NCBI GenBank assembly: GCA_002304345.1
Contig: NEUU01000011.1
Location: 1-64,000, forward strand
Length of the DNA stretch: 64,000 nucleotides
Direction: 5' to 3'
DNA from: Verrucomicrobia bacterium Tous-C9LFEB
Lineage (GTDB): Bacteria; Verrucomicrobiota; Verrucomicrobiia; Methylacidiphilales; UBA1321
Both the position numbers and the translations under genes were made by a program. The notes beneath the pieces were generated by a model. That model worked only from the letters and a program-made list of their open reading frames with translations. It had not been told where the DNA came from and did not search any database. The first letter of the stretch is position 1; every line of letters starts with the position of its first letter. Shown one piece after another: positions 61,226 to 64,000 of this stretch.

Positions 61226-62368
61226 CTACCGTTTCGCCACGATCGTGACTTCGGCGAGCATGCGCACGTTCTTGCGATAGTACTCGACGATCACCTTGGT
61301 TCCGGGCGACACATTCCGGACCAACGCGGTAAACTCATCCACACTCGTCGCCGGCGTGATCGTCACCCCGTTGAAGTTGGTGATCACATCGTCCAGCTTC
61401 ATCCCCGCCCGGCTGGCTGGTGAATTGAAACCGATTCCCGCCACGCGTAAACCCCCGCGACCATCCGGACCCACACCCGCGACGGGCTGCGGTCGAACTC
61501 CGAAAAAGGGATTGCCCTTGGGCGTGACCTTCTCCGCTACCGGCGTCGGTTCGACTTTCGGCTCTTCGGGTGTTGAGGCCGCCGAGGGTTCGGCAGGACC
61601 AATGAGGGCCGCCGGGGTCTTCGCCACCTTGGGCTCCGCCACTTTTTGAGCTCCCACTGTATAGATATAAAAGGGCTCGGAATAACCCATCTTCCGGCCG
61701 TTGGCATCAAAGGCGTAGATGGAATACTCGTACCGGCGATTCATGTGGACTTCGCTCGTAAACAGGAACTCCTGATCGGGCGTATCTTCCGCCCCCGAGT
61801 CAACCTTGTCATGTCCGGGCAAGGTCTGTTCCGCCCAGGAAAGATGATACCGCACCGCACCCCGGAACGGCGCCCACCGCACGGTCATCCCCGACCGGCT
61901 GGTGTTGCCCAGATGTTGGGAATTGGGCGTCAGTATCTGGAGTTTCTTCACGTGTACCAGAGAATCCTCGACCGGTAGATAGCGGATGCCGCCCTCGCTG
62001 TTGATAAAGAAGCTGGGACCGGGAGCGCCCCAATACACCTTTTCCTTGTTGGGCATGACCTCGGATCGGATTTGGTAACCACCGGGCGGGAGGTCGAGCG
62101 AGATCGTAAACCCCGTACCATCCGGAACGATGATATCGGTCACGGGAGTTTGCTTGTCCGTGGTCAGGATGACATGGACCGGGAAAGCGTCCTCCTGCAC
62201 AAACTTGATTTTCGAGGTATAACTGAAGGCGAAAGTGCCCTCCTGCTTACCGGGCTGCAACTTTCCAGTCGCCCCAAATTCAGCCGCGCGCGCTGGCATC
62301 TGGACCGCAACCAGTGCGATCAAACCCAGACAAACTGTTACTGCCACCCCAAATAGCCATCTACCCAT
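61226..62368 (-). CDS. Secreted PDZ-domain protein
   Basis: A 380-residue exported protein. The start at 62368 gives MGRWLFGVAVTVCLGLIALVAVQMPARAA, a signal peptide; an earlier in-frame start (62425) is unlikely. Beta-rich domains (about 30-240) include a fibronectin III-like segment (GMTVRWAPFRGAVRYHLSW). A Pro/Glu/Ala linker at about 245-290 leads to a C-terminal PDZ domain (LRVAGIGFNSPASRAGMKLDDVITNFNGVTI). No protease domain is present, so it is likely a protein-binding or scaffold protein of the envelope. It is convergent with the AT-rich gene. Confidence 0.75.
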   Translation of the reverse strand: MGRWLFGVAVTVCLGLIALVAVQMPARAAEFGATGKLQPGKQEGTFAFSYTSKIKFVQEDAFPVHVILTTDKQTPVTDIIVPDGTGFTISLDLPPGGYQIRSEVMPNKEKVYWGAPGPSFFINSEGGIRYLPVEDSLVHVKKLQILTPNSQHLGNTSRSGMTVRWAPFRGAVRYHLSWAEQTLPGHDKVDSGAEDTPDQEFLFTSEVHMNRRYEYSIYAFDANGRKMGYSEPFYIYTVGAQKVAEPKVAKTPAALIGPAEPSAASTPEEPKVEPTPVAEKVTPKGNPFFGVRPQPVAGVGPDGRGGLRVAGIGFNSPASRAGMKLDDVITNFNGVTITPATSVDEFTALVRNVSPGTKVIVEYYRKNVRMLAEVTIVAKR

Positions 62369-62481
62369 GGTCGCAAAACTAGGGGAAAAGTTCCCGCGCT
62401 TCCAGAGCAAAAAGGGATTTAACACACGGGTCGGTGCATCAAATTTTTACTTGGCACCGGGGAGCCTTGGGTTTTGCAAGA

Positions 62482-62592
62482 AGCCTGCCCACAATCTTTT
62501 CGGGGTGACGTCGCCCGAGGCAAAAGAACGGCAATCCTTTGGATCAGAATGCCCCGAGTGACGTCAGGCCCTTTTGATTGTCGACAGAGCCT
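62482..62592. mobile_element. Degenerate MITE-like relic
   Basis: AGCCTGCCCACAATCTTTTCGGGGTGACG resembles the left end of the MITE copies, and GAGGCAAAAGAACGGCAATCCTTTGG matches the interior of copy 1 read from its right end. The right end (near 62592) is only weakly similar. I regard it as a shortened, eroded family member between two genes. Confidence 0.45.
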
Positions 62593-62627
62593 GATTGAAA
62601 TACGACGAACCGTAGGTAGTCTATAGC

Positions 62628-63896
62628 ATGGAAGCCAATGTGACCGCTGGTAAGGAGATTGTAGTGTTGGGGGCCGGGTTTGGGGGATTGACGTTTTGTC
62701 AGAAGTTCGCGTCTGCGGGGGCGCATGTGACGTTGATTGACCGGCAGAATCATCATTTGTTTCAACCGCTGCTGTATCAAGTGGCGACGGCGGGTTTGTC
62801 CCCGGCGGAAATCGCGCAGCCGGTGCGGTCCATTTTATCGGACAAGGAGAATGTCACGGTTCTGCTGGATGAGGTGTTGGGCTTTGATCTGGCGAAGAAA
62901 GAAGTGGCGTTGAGTCACAAGACAATGCGGTACGATTATCTCGTGATCGCGTTGGGCGGGGTGACGTCTTATTTCGGTCATCCGGAGTGGGAGAAGTTCG
63001 CGCCGGGTTTGAAATCAATTGATGACGCGTTGCGGATTCGTCGCGAGATTTTATTGGCGTTCGAGCATGCGGAGCTGGAGACCGATCCGGAGCGGGTGAA
63101 GCAGTTGCTGACGATTGTGGTGGTGGGCGGTGGTCCGACAGGGGTGGAGTTGGCGGGAGCGTTCGCCGAGCTGGCGCGGCATGTGTTGCGGAGCGATTTC
63201 CGGCATATCGATCCGTCGAAAGCGCGGGTGGTGCTGGTGGAGGCGGGGCCGCGCATCCTGGGACATTTGCCGGAGGATTTGAGCGCGAGCGCGCAGCGAC
63301 AGCTGGAGGACCTCGGGGTGGAGGTGCGGACGTCGACGCGGGTGACGGATATTCACGCGGAAGGAATTCAACTGGGAGTGGAATACATCGCGGCGGCGAA
63401 CAAGATTTGGGCGGCTGGCGTGGGCGCGTCTCCCCTGACGGCGAAGCTGGGCGTGCCGCTCGACCGGGCAGGGCGAATCCAAGTGCAACCGGATCTGAGC
63501 GTGCCGGGTCACGCGGAGGTTTTTGCGGTGGGCGATGTCGCGACGATTATCGATGCGAATGGCCGGGTGGTGCCGGGAGTATCACCGGCGGCGATGCAGA
63601 TGGCGGGTCACGTGGCGCGGGAGATCGAGAATGAACTCGGCGGCGGCGAAGGCATTCGCGCGCGGTCGCCATTTGTGTATTGGGACAAGGGGACGATGGC
63701 GACCATCGGGCGTTCGGCAGCGGTGGCGATGATCGGGCCGGTGAAGTTCTCGGGTTTCATGGCGTGGTTGTCGTGGCTGTTCGTGCACCTGATTTTTTTG
63801 ATCGGGTTCAAGAACAAGTTCACGGTGATCGTGCAGTGGGCGTATTCGTATTTCGCGTATAAACGCGGGGCGCGATTGATCACGGGACTGCGATGA
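62628..63896 (+). CDS. ndh: Type II NADH:quinone oxidoreductase (Ndh)
   Basis: A 422-residue membrane-associated flavoprotein that oxidises NADH and reduces quinone without pumping protons. The first nucleotide motif VVLGAGFGGLTFCQKFA (residues 12-28) binds FAD; NHHLFQPLLYQVATAGLSPAEIA is the conserved stretch that follows. The second motif VVVGGGPTGVELAGAFAELA (about 164-183) binds NADH, and VFAVGDVATI marks the FAD-binding C-motif. A C-terminal hydrophobic helix (FMAWLSWLFVHLIFLIGF) anchors it to the membrane. It may feed the quinone pool used by the nitrate reductase at 114-6018. Confidence 0.9.
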   Translation: MEANVTAGKEIVVLGAGFGGLTFCQKFASAGAHVTLIDRQNHHLFQPLLYQVATAGLSPAEIAQPVRSILSDKENVTVLLDEVLGFDLAKKEVALSHKTMRYDYLVIALGGVTSYFGHPEWEKFAPGLKSIDDALRIRREILLAFEHAELETDPERVKQLLTIVVVGGGPTGVELAGAFAELARHVLRSDFRHIDPSKARVVLVEAGPRILGHLPEDLSASAQRQLEDLGVEVRTSTRVTDIHAEGIQLGVEYIAAANKIWAAGVGASPLTAKLGVPLDRAGRIQVQPDLSVPGHAEVFAVGDVATIIDANGRVVPGVSPAAMQMAGHVAREIENELGGGEGIRARSPFVYWDKGTMATIGRSAAVAMIGPVKFSGFMAWLSWLFVHLIFLIGFKNKFTVIVQWAYSYFAYKRGARLITGLR

Positions 63897-63947
63897 GTTT
63901 GATGCGTGGGAAAATTGGTTTTGCTGATAGATGAGCGTTGCTTGGTC

Positions 63948-63990
63948 ACACACCCCGGCGCTGCACGCCACCCCTCTTGATAGAGGGGAT
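63948..63990 (+). repeat. REP-like core and hairpin after ndh
   Basis: CACACCCCGGCGCTGCACGCC repeats the core of the palindrome at 55888. It runs into CCCCTCT-TGAT-AGAGGGG (63971-63988), a 7-base stem followed by ATTTCGGTTGTT. It may end the ndh transcript; the unit is cut by the window edge. Confidence 0.5.
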
Positions 63991-64000
63991 TTCGGTTGTT

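Noticed and set aside
1..64000. CRISPR arrays, tRNA or rRNA genes, transposase or integrase genes
   Set aside because: No regularly spaced repeats, cloverleaf-like sequence or recombinase motif was noticed on reading both strands; a covariance-model scan would be needed to be sure for small RNAs.

Overview
The window looks like a chromosomal segment of a free-living, polysaccharide-degrading member of the Verrucomicrobiota. The evidence is a Verru_Chthon-type D-B-C-A cassette, several secreted proteins ending in PEP-CTERM sorting tails, pseudopilins with an xDGHVE-type C-terminal motif, and many LacI-family regulators each placed beside secreted glycosidases or lyases. No rRNA, tRNA, CRISPR array, transposase or phage gene is recognised. 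Genus-level placement cannot be made from this sequence alone.

Layout. (1) 114-6018, minus strand: a five-gene nitrate-reductase-like operon (NarI-like cytochrome b, NasA/NapA-type molybdenum subunit, four-cluster ferredoxin, Tat-type Rieske protein, NarK transporter). It sits behind a perfect FNR-type box placed at -41.5 of a plausible -10. (2) 6279-11514, minus: FAD oxidoreductase, esterase and GPH sugar symporter, divergent from a LacI/XylR-like regulator. (3) 12769-19856, plus: a PEP-CTERM beta-strand-repeat protein, then the D-B-C-A cassette, which I read as GspH-I-J-K-like minor pseudopilins, and a small secreted protein. (4) 19890-28569: a LacI-headed minus-strand operon (lacI, pseudopilin, carbohydrate-binding-like protein, clan GH-A hydrolase, beta-helix lyase) and a divergent PEP-CTERM gene. 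The beta-helix gene is bracketed by two inverted MITE-like elements with target duplications. (5) 28691-43709: GHL6-type hydrolase, ExuT-like transporter, GH28-like enzyme, a second sugar transporter, Gfo/Idh/MocA dehydrogenase, a PEP-CTERM/CBM double protein, 2-hydroxyacid dehydrogenase, another LacI, and a heparinase II-like lyase followed by a pseudopilin. (6) 43738-49660: clan GH-A hydrolase, pseudopilin, two paralogous secreted proteins (one with and one without a PEP-CTERM tail) and a divergent LacI. (7) 49657-55805: FAD oxidoreductase, AraC regulator, and a GH71-like hydrolase with a partner. (8) 56265-63896: housekeeping and miscellaneous genes (arginase-fold protein, DUF1232, DedA, prolyl-tRNA synthetase, PDZ protein, type II NADH dehydrogenase) interrupted by one AT-rich, probably acquired gene.

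How they fit together. Regions 2-7 look like a series of small, separately regulated glycan-utilisation modules, probably aimed at pectin, uronate or other acidic plant or algal polysaccharides. The recurring feature is that secreted hydrolase or lyase genes are translationally coupled to, or abut, a lone pseudopilin gene, and one surface protein is followed by a complete four-gene minor-pseudopilin set. My main hypothesis is that each module carries its own cargo-specific pseudopilin for type II-like secretion or surface display. Putative operators for three of the LacI-type regulators can be read from repeated motifs.
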